A stretch of DNA of 15,220 nucleotides from Bacteroidia bacterium (GCA_025358395.1 JANYJT010000112.1:1-15220); one strand, 5' to 3'; shown: positions 1 through 7,612, counted from the stretch's first letter. Made by a program: numbers and translations. Notes: generated by a model not told the origin, from the sequence alone.

Positions 1-171
1 ATTGCTTTCGACAGAAGACTCATGTCATTGATACGCGAAAGAGTTGAATTTATCGCACCGGTATCTGTCTATGCCGGTCAGGATGAGCTCAAAGCGCTGG
101 CCACAAATGCCTTGATGGTGGCCAGGGGCGAGGTCGAAGCAAGAGTTTATGATGGAAGTAATTTGCGTTAG
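1..171 (+). CDS. buk: Butyrate kinase, C-terminal fragment (5' end outside window)
   Basis: The first 57 codons of the window are open in frame 1 and end in TAG at 169-171. The peptide contains RERVEFIAPVSVYAGQDEL, then an alanine-rich helix (ALATNALMVARGE) and a short tail. This matches the C-terminus of butyrate kinase (acetokinase family, ASKHA fold), where a 'FIAPV.VYPGEDE..ALA.GALRV..GE' pattern is typical. The enzyme interconverts butyryl phosphate plus ADP with butyrate plus ATP in the cytoplasm. The catalytic and nucleotide-binding parts lie outside the window, so activity cannot be judged. Acetate kinase or the acyl-kinase paralogue found beside phosphotransbutyrylase genes is a less likely alternative. 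The gene upstream, normally phosphotransbutyrylase, is not visible. Confidence 0.8.
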   Translation: MAFDRRLMSLIRERVEFIAPVSVYAGQDELKALATNALMVARGEVEARVYDGSNLR

Positions 172-176
172 AAAGG

Positions 177-195
177 AAGTGAACGAAAGTCACTT
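177..195 (+). terminator. Weak hairpin after butyrate kinase
   Basis: AAGTGA (177-182) and TCACTT (190-195) form a 6-bp stem with a 7-nt loop, starting 6 bp after the butyrate kinase stop codon. No T-run follows, so this is a weak candidate for an intrinsic terminator or an mRNA 3'-end stabiliser. It is the only structured element seen in the 50-bp gap before the esterase gene. Confidence 0.2.
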
Positions 196-221
196 TAGCT
201 CACTCTTAAAACATAAAACCC

Positions 222-1478
222 ATGAAATTAACCCTGCTTTTAAGCCTTCTTCTCAGTTTCCCGGTAATGATGTTAGCTCAGACATTTGTTCCCAATTACG
301 ATGAATCAAAAATGCCTGCTTACACCTTGCCGGATCCGTTGGTTTTTAGCAATGGATTGCCGGTAAAAAGCAAAGGTGACTGGAAAATGAGACGTATTGA
401 ACTGGTCAATCTGTTTGAGGATGTTGAATATGGAACGACTCCTTCCGGGAAGGTTCATTTATCATCGGGATTGCTGTCAGAAAATCTGAATGCTTTAGAT
501 GGGAAGGCTATCAGGCGGGAAGTTCAGTTAAAACTCGAAAAGGATGGGGCGGAAGTATTGATGAATGTCTTGCTCTATCTGCCAAAATCCGATCAACCGG
601 TGCCACTTTTCGTGGGATATAATTTCAGCGGAAATCATACTGTTTCCAAAGATCCGGAGATTGCCATTACCACTTCATGGCTGAAGAGCCGGGGCACCGC
701 CGGGGACAACAGTATTCCCGAATCACAGAGAGGCAGTGATGCCCAGTCGTGGCCAATTGCTGAGGTAATTGCCAGGGGATATGGTGTCGCCACTGTTTAC
801 TGCGGTGATGCGGATCCGGATTTTGACGATGGTTTTAAAAATGGGGTTCACTCTCTTTTCAGGGAGACCCGCACCGGATCTTCGTGGGGCACTGTGGCCG
901 GTTGGGCCTGGGGACTTTCACGAGTGATGGACTATCTTGAAAAAGTAAAAGAGGTGAATTCAAAACAAATTGCGGTCCTTGGGCATTCCAGGCTGGGAAA
1001 GGCTGCTTTGTGGGCAGGTGTCAAAGATACGAGGTTTGCCCTGGTCGTCTCCAACGAGTCAGGATGTGGTGGAGCTGCCTTGTCCAAGCGCATTTATGGC
1101 GAAACGGTACAACGGATCAACACAAATTTTCCCCACTGGTTTTGTGAAAATTTTAGGAAATACAACCTAAAGGAGGAAGACCTGCCGGTCGACCAGCACG
1201 AATTGCTTGCCCTGATCGCGCCTCGTCCGCTGTATGTTTGCAGCGCGGAAGAGGATAAGTGGTCAGATCCAAAAGGGGAGTTTCTATCCTGTGTGGCAGC
1301 ATCTCCGGTGTACCGGCTTCTTGGCAAAGAGGGATTTCCTGGTAAGGATTTCCCCGAATTGCAAAAACCTGTAATTGGCACAATTGGTTACCACATACGA
1401 CCGGGAAAGCACGCCATTAACCTGTATGACTGGAGTTGCTTCATGGATTTCGCCGACAGCGCATTCAAGAAAAAATGA
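222..1478 (+). CDS. Secreted glucuronoyl methylesterase, family CE15
   Basis: 418 aa with a Sec signal peptide (hydrophobic residues about 4-19, ending MLAQ), so exported to the periplasm or beyond. The mature part starts with the usual bacterial CE15 opening (YDESKMPAYTLPDPLVF...). The nucleophile elbow is GHSRLGK with Ser256 and Arg257. The acid is probably Glu279 in SNESGCGG, 23 residues after the serine, the same spacing as in the fungal CE15 enzyme StGE2. The base is His397 in GKHAINLYDW. All triad members are present, so the enzyme should be active. The family cleaves the ester between 4-O-methyl-glucuronic acid side chains of glucuronoxylan and lignin alcohols. No xylanase, SusC/SusD or other CAZyme gene is adjacent, so it is not part of a visible polysaccharide utilisation locus. 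There is no T9SS sorting domain. The start is supported by the signal peptide. Confidence 0.9.
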   Translation: MKLTLLLSLLLSFPVMMLAQTFVPNYDESKMPAYTLPDPLVFSNGLPVKSKGDWKMRRIELVNLFEDVEYGTTPSGKVHLSSGLLSENLNALDGKAIRREVQLKLEKDGAEVLMNVLLYLPKSDQPVPLFVGYNFSGNHTVSKDPEIAITTSWLKSRGTAGDNSIPESQRGSDAQSWPIAEVIARGYGVATVYCGDADPDFDDGFKNGVHSLFRETRTGSSWGTVAGWAWGLSRVMDYLEKVKEVNSKQIAVLGHSRLGKAALWAGVKDTRFALVVSNESGCGGAALSKRIYGETVQRINTNFPHWFCENFRKYNLKEEDLPVDQHELLALIAPRPLYVCSAEEDKWSDPKGEFLSCVAASPVYRLLGKEGFPGKDFPELQKPVIGTIGYHIRPGKHAINLYDWSCFMDFADSAFKKK

Positions 1479-1503
1479 AGTATGAAACTTTGAGGATAAA
1501 TTA

Positions 1504-1511
1504 TATATTTG
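1504..1511 (+). promoter_or_regulatory. Bacteroidota -7 element (TATATTTG) before the protease gene
   Basis: TATATTTG is a perfect match to the Bacteroidota -7 consensus TAnnTTTG and ends 16 bp before the ATG at 1528. A TTTG lies at 1489-1492, but only 11 bp upstream, too close for the usual -33 spacing of about 19-23 bp. The -33 element is therefore not convincing. Confidence 0.4.
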
Positions 1512-1527
1512 GGCAAACCAATACTAG

Positions 1528-3723
1528 ATGACGAAACCTATCCTTTTCCTGACCTTAACTTTGATTTCTGTTCTTTCTTTTACTGCTGAAGGTCAGGTGT
1601 CGTATGGGGGTTCGCCAGCTTCGTTCAGTCATTTTAAAAGTGCTGCCATGGACATTCCGGTGGTCGCGATGACACCTGTCAATAACTATGACTTGCAGCT
1701 AAAAGATTTACAATCCAGGGACCAGAATAAAAATCTGAAGTTTGCCAAAAGCTTTGAGGTGGATTTAAGTCCGGACAACTCGGGCAAATGGGTTGTCGTT
1801 AATGGAATGAGAATATGGCGTGTTGCCATACGTTCGACAGGTGCCTATTCCCTGAATATTTTATTTGATCGGGCCATTTTACCGACCGGTGCCTCCATTT
1901 TTATCTATTCGTCTGATCGTCAGATTCTCAGGGGTGCCTTCAATGCCAACAACGAACAAACTTCAGGCATGTTGCCAATTTATCCCTTACCAGTCGATGA
2001 AATTGTGGTGGAATACAATGAGCCGGAAAGCGTTGCTGTACGAGGTGAGCTTCATATTTCGCAAGTCAACCATGGATATAAAAATGTGATTGGAACCAGG
2101 CCACTCGGGGAGGCCGGATTGTGCAACATGGATGTTTATTGCCAGGGAGCACTCCTCATGATAAAGGAGAAACAAGCTGTGGTACAGCTGGTTATTGCAG
2201 GCACGGATCTTTGTACCGGAACTCTTTTGAACAACACCAAAAGGGATAAAACACCCTATCTTTTGACGGCAGGTCATTGCATTACGAGTGCCGGTGATGC
2301 CCAGAAAACGGTATTTTCATTTAATTATGAAAGTCCGTATTGTGGCAAAAGCGGAAGTATGAACGGGTATGCCGATCAATCCATGACAGGTTCTATTTTA
2401 CGGGCACGATCCGATTCTCTGGACTTTGCCCTGGTTGAGCTCGAAATGATGCCCCCACCGGAATACCGGCCTTATTATGCAGGATGGGACCGTGGTAAAA
2501 CCATTCCGGCTTCGACCAGAACTGTTCATCACCCGAAAGGGGATGTAAAAAAGGTGTCTATTGACAATGATCCTCCCGGATCAGCCAACTACAGTCCATC
2601 GGATCATGCCGCAAACAGCTTTTGGCTGATCAGGAAATGGGACATTGGAACAACTGAAGCCGGCTCTTCCGGCGGTCCTTTGTTCAGCAATGAAAACCTG
2701 GTCGTTGGTACATTGACCGGAGGAACAGCCACATGTGATAATTCTACAGACGATTATTTTTCCATGTTTTCGTTCCAGTGGAACTATACCAACATGACAA
2801 CAAGACAATTGAAAAAATGGCTCGATTCAGGCAATACAGGAGAAACAAAGGTAGAAGCCATTGATCCCTATATCAATGGTTCCGTCTGCAACCAATTTTC
2901 GGATGTGGCACCGGATGAGAAATATGAACTCATCAAACTGTCCAATGGAAAGGGCTATATTGCGGGCCACAATTCAATGAGGACGACCAGTTATGCCCAG
3001 GCGTTTAACACAACGGAAAAGACCACCCTGTCAGCTTTTTCGGTAGGAATCGCCAAAGCAATCACAGGTGTAAATAACAGCAATAGTTCAGTCGTATTTC
3101 AAATCTATAGCCTCAATGTGAACACCGGGGTCCCGGGTACACTTTTGAAATCTGTTCAATTGCCGATAAAATCCTTGAAAACGGCTGCCATGAATTTTGT
3201 CGTTTTGGATCAACCTCTGACAATTACGGGTAAATATTTTATCGGTTACACCATCAATTACAGCAATGCCAGTGATACAGTTGCTGTTTACTGTTCTGTT
3301 CCCAGAACGGGCAGTGACCAGAACCGGGCTTTCTCTATGGTAGATGGGTCTTGGGAGCCATTTTACTGGATTCCGGAAATCAATCTGAAGACTTCACTTT
3401 TGATCAATTCTTATGGGTGTGGCACAACTTTCGCACAATCCAACCCGGGCCCAACACCTGGCGGAGATAAGCAATTTAAAGTCTATTACCCTATTGATCC
3501 GGCACTTAACGTTTTATATCTGATCAATTCCGGGAAGGAAGAGTTTGGTTTGGTGACCATTTATGACTTGTTGGGCCGCAAAATCTCGGAGTCACAACGG
3601 ATGTTAACGACAGTTCCCATGGAAATTGGGAGTGACCATTTGGGATCGTCCGTTTATTTTGTTGCTGTAGAGACGCTGACGAAACGAGAAGTCATGAAAG
3701 TGAAAGTTGTCCGGAACAAATAA
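1528..3723 (+). CDS. T9SS-secreted trypsin-like serine protease (lysyl endopeptidase type)
   Basis: 731 aa. A signal peptide (about 1-22, ending AEG before Gln23) is followed by an N-terminal region of about 170 residues that looks like a propeptide. The chymotrypsin-fold catalytic domain (about 195-440) has His250 in LLTAGHC, Asp299 in SLDFALVEL and Ser381 in AGSSGGPLF, a complete triad. The CNMDVYC segment and several further cysteines resemble Achromobacter/Lysobacter lysyl endopeptidases, but lysine specificity is only inferred. Residues about 460-640 form an unassigned, probably beta-rich region. The last about 84 residues (from about 648: YYPIDPALNVLYL, IYDLLGRKI, GSSVYFVAV, then a basic end) form a type A Por/T9SS C-terminal sorting domain. 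The protein is thus expected to cross the outer membrane through T9SS and to be released or anchored to the surface. It lies 49 bp after the esterase, with its own candidate -7 element. Confidence 0.9.
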   Translation: MTKPILFLTLTLISVLSFTAEGQVSYGGSPASFSHFKSAAMDIPVVAMTPVNNYDLQLKDLQSRDQNKNLKFAKSFEVDLSPDNSGKWVVVNGMRIWRVAIRSTGAYSLNILFDRAILPTGASIFIYSSDRQILRGAFNANNEQTSGMLPIYPLPVDEIVVEYNEPESVAVRGELHISQVNHGYKNVIGTRPLGEAGLCNMDVYCQGALLMIKEKQAVVQLVIAGTDLCTGTLLNNTKRDKTPYLLTAGHCITSAGDAQKTVFSFNYESPYCGKSGSMNGYADQSMTGSILRARSDSLDFALVELEMMPPPEYRPYYAGWDRGKTIPASTRTVHHPKGDVKKVSIDNDPPGSANYSPSDHAANSFWLIRKWDIGTTEAGSSGGPLFSNENLVVGTLTGGTATCDNSTDDYFSMFSFQWNYTNMTTRQLKKWLDSGNTGETKVEAIDPYINGSVCNQFSDVAPDEKYELIKLSNGKGYIAGHNSMRTTSYAQAFNTTEKTTLSAFSVGIAKAITGVNNSNSSVVFQIYSLNVNTGVPGTLLKSVQLPIKSLKTAAMNFVVLDQPLTITGKYFIGYTINYSNASDTVAVYCSVPRTGSDQNRAFSMVDGSWEPFYWIPEINLKTSLLINSYGCGTTFAQSNPGPTPGGDKQFKVYYPIDPALNVLYLINSGKEEFGLVTIYDLLGRKISESQRMLTTVPMEIGSDHLGSSVYFVAVETLTKREVMKVKVVRNK

Positions 3724-3735
3724 CCAATTTATCCC

Positions 3736-3743
3736 CACCTTTG
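3736..3743 (+). promoter_or_regulatory. Possible -7 element before the ABC importer operon
   Basis: CACCTTTG followed by CA is a 7-of-8 match to TAnnTTTG and ends 16 bp before the ATG at 3760, the same spacing as the element before the protease gene. No -33 motif at proper spacing was found. A promoter is expected here because the ABC operon has a different function from the upstream protease. Confidence 0.3.
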
Positions 3744-3759
3744 CATCAAAATCAGAAGA

Positions 3760-4905
3760 ATGACCTACAGATTTTTCATTTACCTTCTTTTTTTGGGCTT
3801 TTTGATTGGGTGTTTTTCCGGTTCGAGGCGTAAAAGTATCTCCGGCGAAACGGGCGGATTGGTTCAAAATGCTTCTGCGACAGGCTTTTCCATTCAACAT
3901 CTTGACAATTTTCAGAAGTTGACGGTCATTGACCCATGGCAAAAATCGTCAGATAATCTTTTCGACTATTATCTGGTTGGCAAAAATGATAAAATGCCGG
4001 CAGAGCTTGCCGGAAAACAGATTTTTCGCACCCCTTTGCAAAGAGTCATCTGCTTGTCAACCACACATATAGGATATCTGGACGCTTTAAAAGAAACGGG
4101 CTCGGTAGTCGGCTTGTCAGGCAGTCTTTATCTTACCAATTCAACGATTAAAAAAGGCATCACGGAGAACCGTATCCGGGAAGTCGGCTATGAGCAAGGC
4201 CTCAATTATGAACTAATTATGCAACTAAAGCCGGATGCGGTTTTTGCGTTTGGCGTTGGTTCGGAAATAAATACGCAGATCAACAAGCTGAAAGACCTGG
4301 GCATTCCCGTTGTCCTGGTGGGCGAATACCTTGAGCAAAGCCCTTTGGCCAAGGCCGAATGGATTAAGTTTTTTGGTGCATTTTTTGCGAAGGATGCGAT
4401 GGCAGATTCTGTGTATCAAAATATTGAATCAAGGTATGATTCCGTGAAATCGTCGGTGGCGAAAGTTGCCAATAAGCCGTCAGTCCTCACTGGATTGCCT
4501 TTCAAGGATACCTGGTGGATGGCTGGTGGCCAATCCAATCTGGCCGTGTTGATCAACGACGCGGGAGCCAATTTTTTATGGCGGGAGAATGCTTCGAAAG
4601 AGGCTTTTCCGGTATCTTTGGAAGAAGTTTTTGTCCGTGCCTCGAAGGCTGATTTCTGGATCAATTGCGGGAGTGTCAACAATATAAATGAGTTGCCGGC
4701 TTTCGATCCGCGATTTTCTGCGCTGCCGGCCGTAAAAAATTCCAGGGTATACAACAACAACCTTCATTCTACCGCCAGCGGAGGAAATGATTACTGGGAG
4801 AGTGGGGTAGTGCACCCGGATCTGGTTTTGCAGGATCTGGTCAGGATCTTTCATCCGGAAGTTTTTTTGAATAAGGATTTCAGCTACTATAAGAAAATTG
4901 AATAG
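3760..4905 (+). CDS. ABC importer substrate-binding lipoprotein, iron-complex/cobalamin type (FepB/BtuF-like)
   Basis: 381 aa. The N-terminus is a lipoprotein signal with lipobox LIGC (Cys18), so the protein should be lipid-anchored. The body is a TroA/BtuF-type binding fold: RVICLSTTHIGYLDAL and VVGLSG begin the N-terminal lobe, LNYELIMQLKPDAVFAFG and GIPVVLVGEYLEQSPLAKAEWIKFFGAFF are characteristic of periplasmic siderophore/haem/B12 binders, and the end (NDYWESGVVHPDLVLQDLVRIFHPE) is standard for Bacteroidota members. It should deliver its ligand to the permease and ATPase encoded downstream. The ligand (ferric siderophore, haem or corrinoid) cannot be told from sequence alone: no TonB-dependent receptor, corrinoid gene or riboswitch is adjacent. 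It is separated from the permease gene by 106 bp of repeats. Confidence 0.88.
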   Translation: MTYRFFIYLLFLGFLIGCFSGSRRKSISGETGGLVQNASATGFSIQHLDNFQKLTVIDPWQKSSDNLFDYYLVGKNDKMPAELAGKQIFRTPLQRVICLSTTHIGYLDALKETGSVVGLSGSLYLTNSTIKKGITENRIREVGYEQGLNYELIMQLKPDAVFAFGVGSEINTQINKLKDLGIPVVLVGEYLEQSPLAKAEWIKFFGAFFAKDAMADSVYQNIESRYDSVKSSVAKVANKPSVLTGLPFKDTWWMAGGQSNLAVLINDAGANFLWRENASKEAFPVSLEEVFVRASKADFWINCGSVNNINELPAFDPRFSALPAVKNSRVYNNNLHSTASGGNDYWESGVVHPDLVLQDLVRIFHPEVFLNKDFSYYKKIE

Positions 4906-4912
4906 GAGGGTA

Positions 4913-4989
4913 GAGTTGAGAACTGAGAACTGAGAACTGAGAGTTGAGAGTTTAGAGTTTAGAGTGAAGAACGAAGAACGAACAGTGAA
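4913..4989 (+). repeat. Degenerate heptamer tandem array (11 units) within the ABC operon
   Basis: Eleven consecutive 7-bp units can be read from 4913: GAGTTGA, GAACTGA three times, GAGTTGA, GAGTTTA twice, GAGTGAA, GAACGAA twice, CAGTGAA. The phase is unbroken across 77 bp. The array starts 7 bp after the binding-protein stop codon and is followed by another purine-rich stretch (two GGGAAAATGAG-like words) running to the permease start. Because 7 is not a multiple of 3, the TGA-bearing units place stops in several frames, so the region is non-coding. Its role is unknown. Confidence 0.85.
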
Positions 4990-5011
4990 GATGGGAAAAT
5001 GAGAAAATGGG

Positions 5012-6052
5012 ATGAGGTTGAATAATTATGTAAATAGATTTGGATTTGTGTTGCTGATGGTGCTTCTGGCATTTTTATTTCTGCTGGATCTGCTGTCGGG
5101 ATCGGTGCGCATTTCTCTGTTTCAATCCATTTCGACCTTGTTCAACCCATCAGAATCTGATCCGCAAATTGCGGCAATCTTATTTCAGTTCAGGATACCA
5201 AAGGCCATTACCGCGGTTTTGGCCGGAGCGGCGCTCTCGGTGGCCGGCCTTCAGATGCAGACCATTTTCAGAAATCCCGTGGCCGGCCCGGATATTCTGG
5301 GGATCAGCTCAGGTGCCAGTCTCGGTGTTGCGCTATTTGTTCTCTCTGCTGGTTGGATATTCAAGGGAAATCCGCTTTTTACCATCGCTGGTTCCTGGAG
5401 CATTGTCGTAGCTGCCTGGCTGGGTGCAGGTTGCATGATGTTTCTGGTCGTATTGCTGGCTTCCAGGTTGCGCGACCTGATGACGGTCCTGATATTGGGA
5501 ATTCTCATTTCAAGTGCCATTTTCGCCGTTGTAAGTGTCCTTCAGTATTTTAGCAGCGAATCGTCACTTAAATCATTTATCGTCTGGACCATGGGAAGTT
5601 TGGGGAGTACTACCCGCGATCAGCTGTGGGTGCTCGTGCCTTCTGTCCTTGCCGGGCTTACGATCGCACTATTCTCAGCCAAATTTCTGGATGCCTTTTT
5701 GCTTGGCGAAAATTATGCTAAAAGTATGGGGATGAACCTCAGGTTAGCCTATTTGCTTACTTTTGCCTCTACCTCGATTTTGGCCGGCAGCATAACCGCT
5801 TTTTGCGGTCCGATCGGCTTTGTCGGCATCATCGTTCCGCATTTGGCCAGAAAGCTGTTTCGTTCTTCCCTGCACAGTCGGTTGATACCCGCAACAATGC
5901 TGATGGGTGCCATCGTCATGCTGACAGGCGATCTGATCTCGCAGCTTCCGGGCTATTCAACTACCTTGCCCATCAATTCGGTGACCTCGCTGCTCGGCAT
6001 TCCTATTGTGATATGGATTATATTTCAGCATAAAAAAATTGGGGCAATCTGA
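5012..6052 (+). CDS. ABC importer permease, FecCD/BtuC family
   Basis: 346 aa, very hydrophobic, with about nine to ten predicted membrane segments. Family hallmarks are present: FRIPKAITAVLAGAALSVAGLQMQTIFRNPVAGPDILGISSGASLG near residues 50-105, and GPIGFVGIIVPHLARKLF near 265-285, which forms the coupling region towards the ATPase. The homodimer would form the inner-membrane channel for the chelate or corrinoid brought by the upstream lipoprotein. The length is close to the usual 330-350 aa. The ATG at 5012 directly follows the repeat-rich spacer and puts a short polar N-terminus before the first membrane segment. The gene ends one base before the preferred ATG of the ATPase gene, indicating tight translational coupling. 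Confidence 0.92.
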   Translation: MRLNNYVNRFGFVLLMVLLAFLFLLDLLSGSVRISLFQSISTLFNPSESDPQIAAILFQFRIPKAITAVLAGAALSVAGLQMQTIFRNPVAGPDILGISSGASLGVALFVLSAGWIFKGNPLFTIAGSWSIVVAAWLGAGCMMFLVVLLASRLRDLMTVLILGILISSAIFAVVSVLQYFSSESSLKSFIVWTMGSLGSTTRDQLWVLVPSVLAGLTIALFSAKFLDAFLLGENYAKSMGMNLRLAYLLTFASTSILAGSITAFCGPIGFVGIIVPHLARKLFRSSLHSRLIPATMLMGAIVMLTGDLISQLPGYSTTLPINSVTSLLGIPIVIWIIFQHKKIGAI

Positions 6053-6053
6053 C

Positions 6054-7118
6054 ATGAACGAAGATATTTTCATTGCATGTAAAGGGGTTTCGATAGGCTA
6101 CCGGGAGAGAGCTTCCGCGACAATTGTGGTTAAAAATGACATTACGGTTCATGCTTTAAAGGGTGAAATGGTCGCAGTGATTGGCGGAAACGGCATTGGC
6201 AAAAGTACTTTGCTAAAAACCATCGCCGGATTTCAGCCGGCTCTTGACGGTGAACTCCTGGTGCGCAATCGGCCTGTTGCCGAATTTACTGCAGCCGAAC
6301 TTGCCCTTGAAATGAGTTTTGTCTCTACCGAGATCGTCAGGGTGGCCAATCTTACTGTCCGGGATATGGTCGGGCTTGGCAGATTCCCCTATACCGACTG
6401 GTTCGGTCAGCTGAGTGAAATGGATCAGGCAGTCATTGATAAGGCAATACTTCAGGTAGGACTTTCAGGGTACGAAGACCGGTTTATCAACAGGATTTCG
6501 GATGGTGAAAGGCAGAGAGCCATGATTGCCAGGGCATTGGCTCAGGATACGAAGATCATGGTTCTGGATGAGCCTACTGCCTATCTGGATATTTCCAACA
6601 AATATGAGATCGTCAGAATCTTGCATCGACTGGCCAATGAAGAGGGTAAATGCATCATTTTTTCTACGCACGATTTGAACACGGCTTTAACCATGGCCGA
6701 CCGTATCTGGCTGATGCTTAACGATAAAGTAGTGGAAGGAATACCAGAGGAAGTCGCTTGCGATGGTCATCTTGATGCCCTTTTCCCCAACAATCATCAT
6801 TTGCAATTTGACGCAGAAAAGGGTGATTTTCGGATCAAACGCGAAAGCAGAGGAGAAGTTCAGCTAACCGCTTCCGGACTGGAACAGATTCTGGCCAAAA
6901 AAGCCCTCGAACGCCTCGGCTTCGAAGTTCTCCTTTCGTCTTCTCGTCCCCAGGTCTCCCAGTCCTCCAGTCCCCATGTCTCCCAGTCCTCCAGTCCCCA
7001 TGTCTCCCAGTCTCCAAACGGCTGGAAGATAGCATACAAGGATACCTCCACGGATGTAGAAACCCTGGAGGAACTCTGCCGGGCGATGAAAGAGCTTAAG
7101 CTTCGGCCAGAATCTTGA
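6054..7118 (+). CDS. ABC importer ATP-binding protein, FecE/BtuD family, with repeat-bearing C-terminal extension
   Basis: 354 aa from ATG 6054, one base after the permease stop. A TTG at 6039 would add five residues and is less likely. Walker A is GGNGIGKST (44-52, Lys50), the signature is ISDGERQR (148-155), Walker B is IMVLDEPT (Asp172, Glu173) and the switch His is 206 in STHD. The ATPase core should be active and would power the upstream permease. The Q-loop position carries Thr92 (SFVSTE) instead of the usual Gln. After about residue 255 there is a C-terminal extension of about 100 residues, broken by a Ser/Pro-rich stretch with SSSPHVSQ repeated. That stretch is encoded by an octamer array (see 6936-7015). 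The 3' end overlaps the convergent YhcH-family gene by 23 bp. Confidence 0.9.
   Translation: MNEDIFIACKGVSIGYRERASATIVVKNDITVHALKGEMVAVIGGNGIGKSTLLKTIAGFQPALDGELLVRNRPVAEFTAAELALEMSFVSTEIVRVANLTVRDMVGLGRFPYTDWFGQLSEMDQAVIDKAILQVGLSGYEDRFINRISDGERQRAMIARALAQDTKIMVLDEPTAYLDISNKYEIVRILHRLANEEGKCIIFSTHDLNTALTMADRIWLMLNDKVVEGIPEEVACDGHLDALFPNNHHLQFDAEKGDFRIKRESRGEVQLTASGLEQILAKKALERLGFEVLLSSSRPQVSQSSSPHVSQSSSPHVSQSPNGWKIAYKDTSTDVETLEELCRAMKELKLRPES
6936..7015 (-). repeat. Octamer tandem array captured in the ATPase reading frame
   Basis: Read on the minus strand from 7015 down, ten 8-bp units follow without a phase break: GGAGACTG, GGAGACAT, GGGGACTG, GAGGACTG, GGAGACAT, GGGGACTG, GAGGACTG, GGAGACCT, GGGGACGA, GAAGACGA. 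Three octamers make a 24-bp higher-order unit, repeated almost exactly at 6946-6969 and 6970-6993 and then diverging. On the plus strand this keeps the ATPase frame and encodes SSSPHVSQ-type repeats with no stop codons. Confidence 0.85.
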
Positions 7119-7551
7119 AAACGATTTTTTTTACACTGGAATCCGACAGGGGATCAGTAACGGCAGTGTGCAGATCAGACGGATAGTAAATAACAAACAT
7201 TCCCGGCAAAACCCGTGAGTAAGAGGCGATGCAGGTATAAAAGGCGCAGTCCGTCTTTTCGTTATACTCTTCAAGGACAGGCTGGTTGTGCAACACATCA
7301 TGCCCCATCAACTCCGATCCGGATACCCAATATTGAAGGTCGATGTATTTGCGATGGCCCTCCAGCCTGCATTCATTCAGGTTGGTACTGTCGAATTCGA
7401 AAACCATCATCACCAACCGCTCATTATCCAGTTCATACCGGCCGGGCTTAACTCCGGCAAGGTTATTGTGCTGAATATATTTAAGTGCCCCGGCAATTCC
7501 ATCACCCAAGGATAGGTAACGTTCCGCATTTTCAATCCTGTCTAAAACCAT
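7096..7551 (-). CDS. YhcH/YjgK/YiaL family cupin-like protein
   Basis: 151 aa, the usual length of this family (DUF386). Recognisable blocks are EGHRKYIDLQYWVSGSE (Glu64, His66, Asp71, Gln73) and FVIYYPSDLHTAV (His128), ending in KKIVFKI. These are the conserved histidine/acid motifs that line the pocket of the beta-barrel fold and probably bind a metal; the metal role is inferred from family structures. Members sit near sugar or sialic-acid metabolism genes and have been linked to anomer or sugar-acid handling, but no such gene is adjacent, so the substrate stays unknown. No signal peptide, so cytoplasmic. It is convergent with, and overlaps, the ATPase gene, and is transcribed away from the DMT transporter from a shared 109-bp intergenic region. 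Confidence 0.87.
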   Translation of the reverse strand: MVLDRIENAERYLSLGDGIAGALKYIQHNNLAGVKPGRYELDNERLVMMVFEFDSTNLNECRLEGHRKYIDLQYWVSGSELMGHDVLHNQPVLEEYNEKTDCAFYTCIASYSRVLPGMFVIYYPSDLHTAVTDPLSDSSVKKIVFKILAEA

Positions 7552-7604
7552 GGTAGCGTATTTTGGCTTGGTAGTACTTTTTAATTTTAAATAAAAAGCT
7601 CATA

Positions 7605-7612
7605 CAAAGTTA
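7605..7612 (-). promoter_or_regulatory. -7 element (TAACTTTG) for the YhcH-family gene
   Basis: On the minus strand TAACTTTG matches TAnnTTTG exactly and lies 53 bp upstream of the ATG at 7551. No TTTG is present at -33 spacing. It pairs with a divergent element at 7633-7640, so the intergenic region probably carries two back-to-back promoters. Confidence 0.45.

Noticed and set aside
3724..3759. Cobalamin riboswitch or Fur box upstream of the ABC operon
   Set aside because: The gap is only 36 bp, too short for a B12 riboswitch, and shows no inverted repeat of Fur-box type.
6039..6053. TTG start for the ATPase, overlapping the permease gene by 14 bp
   Set aside because: ATG at 6054 immediately follows the permease stop and gives the normal N-terminus.
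6835..7051. Minus-strand ORFs with GDWRTGRH- or DWETWGLE-type repeats
   Set aside because: They are antisense readings of the octamer array inside the ATPase gene; period-8 repeats without stops give such ORFs in several frames. The plus frame holds the conserved ABC motifs.
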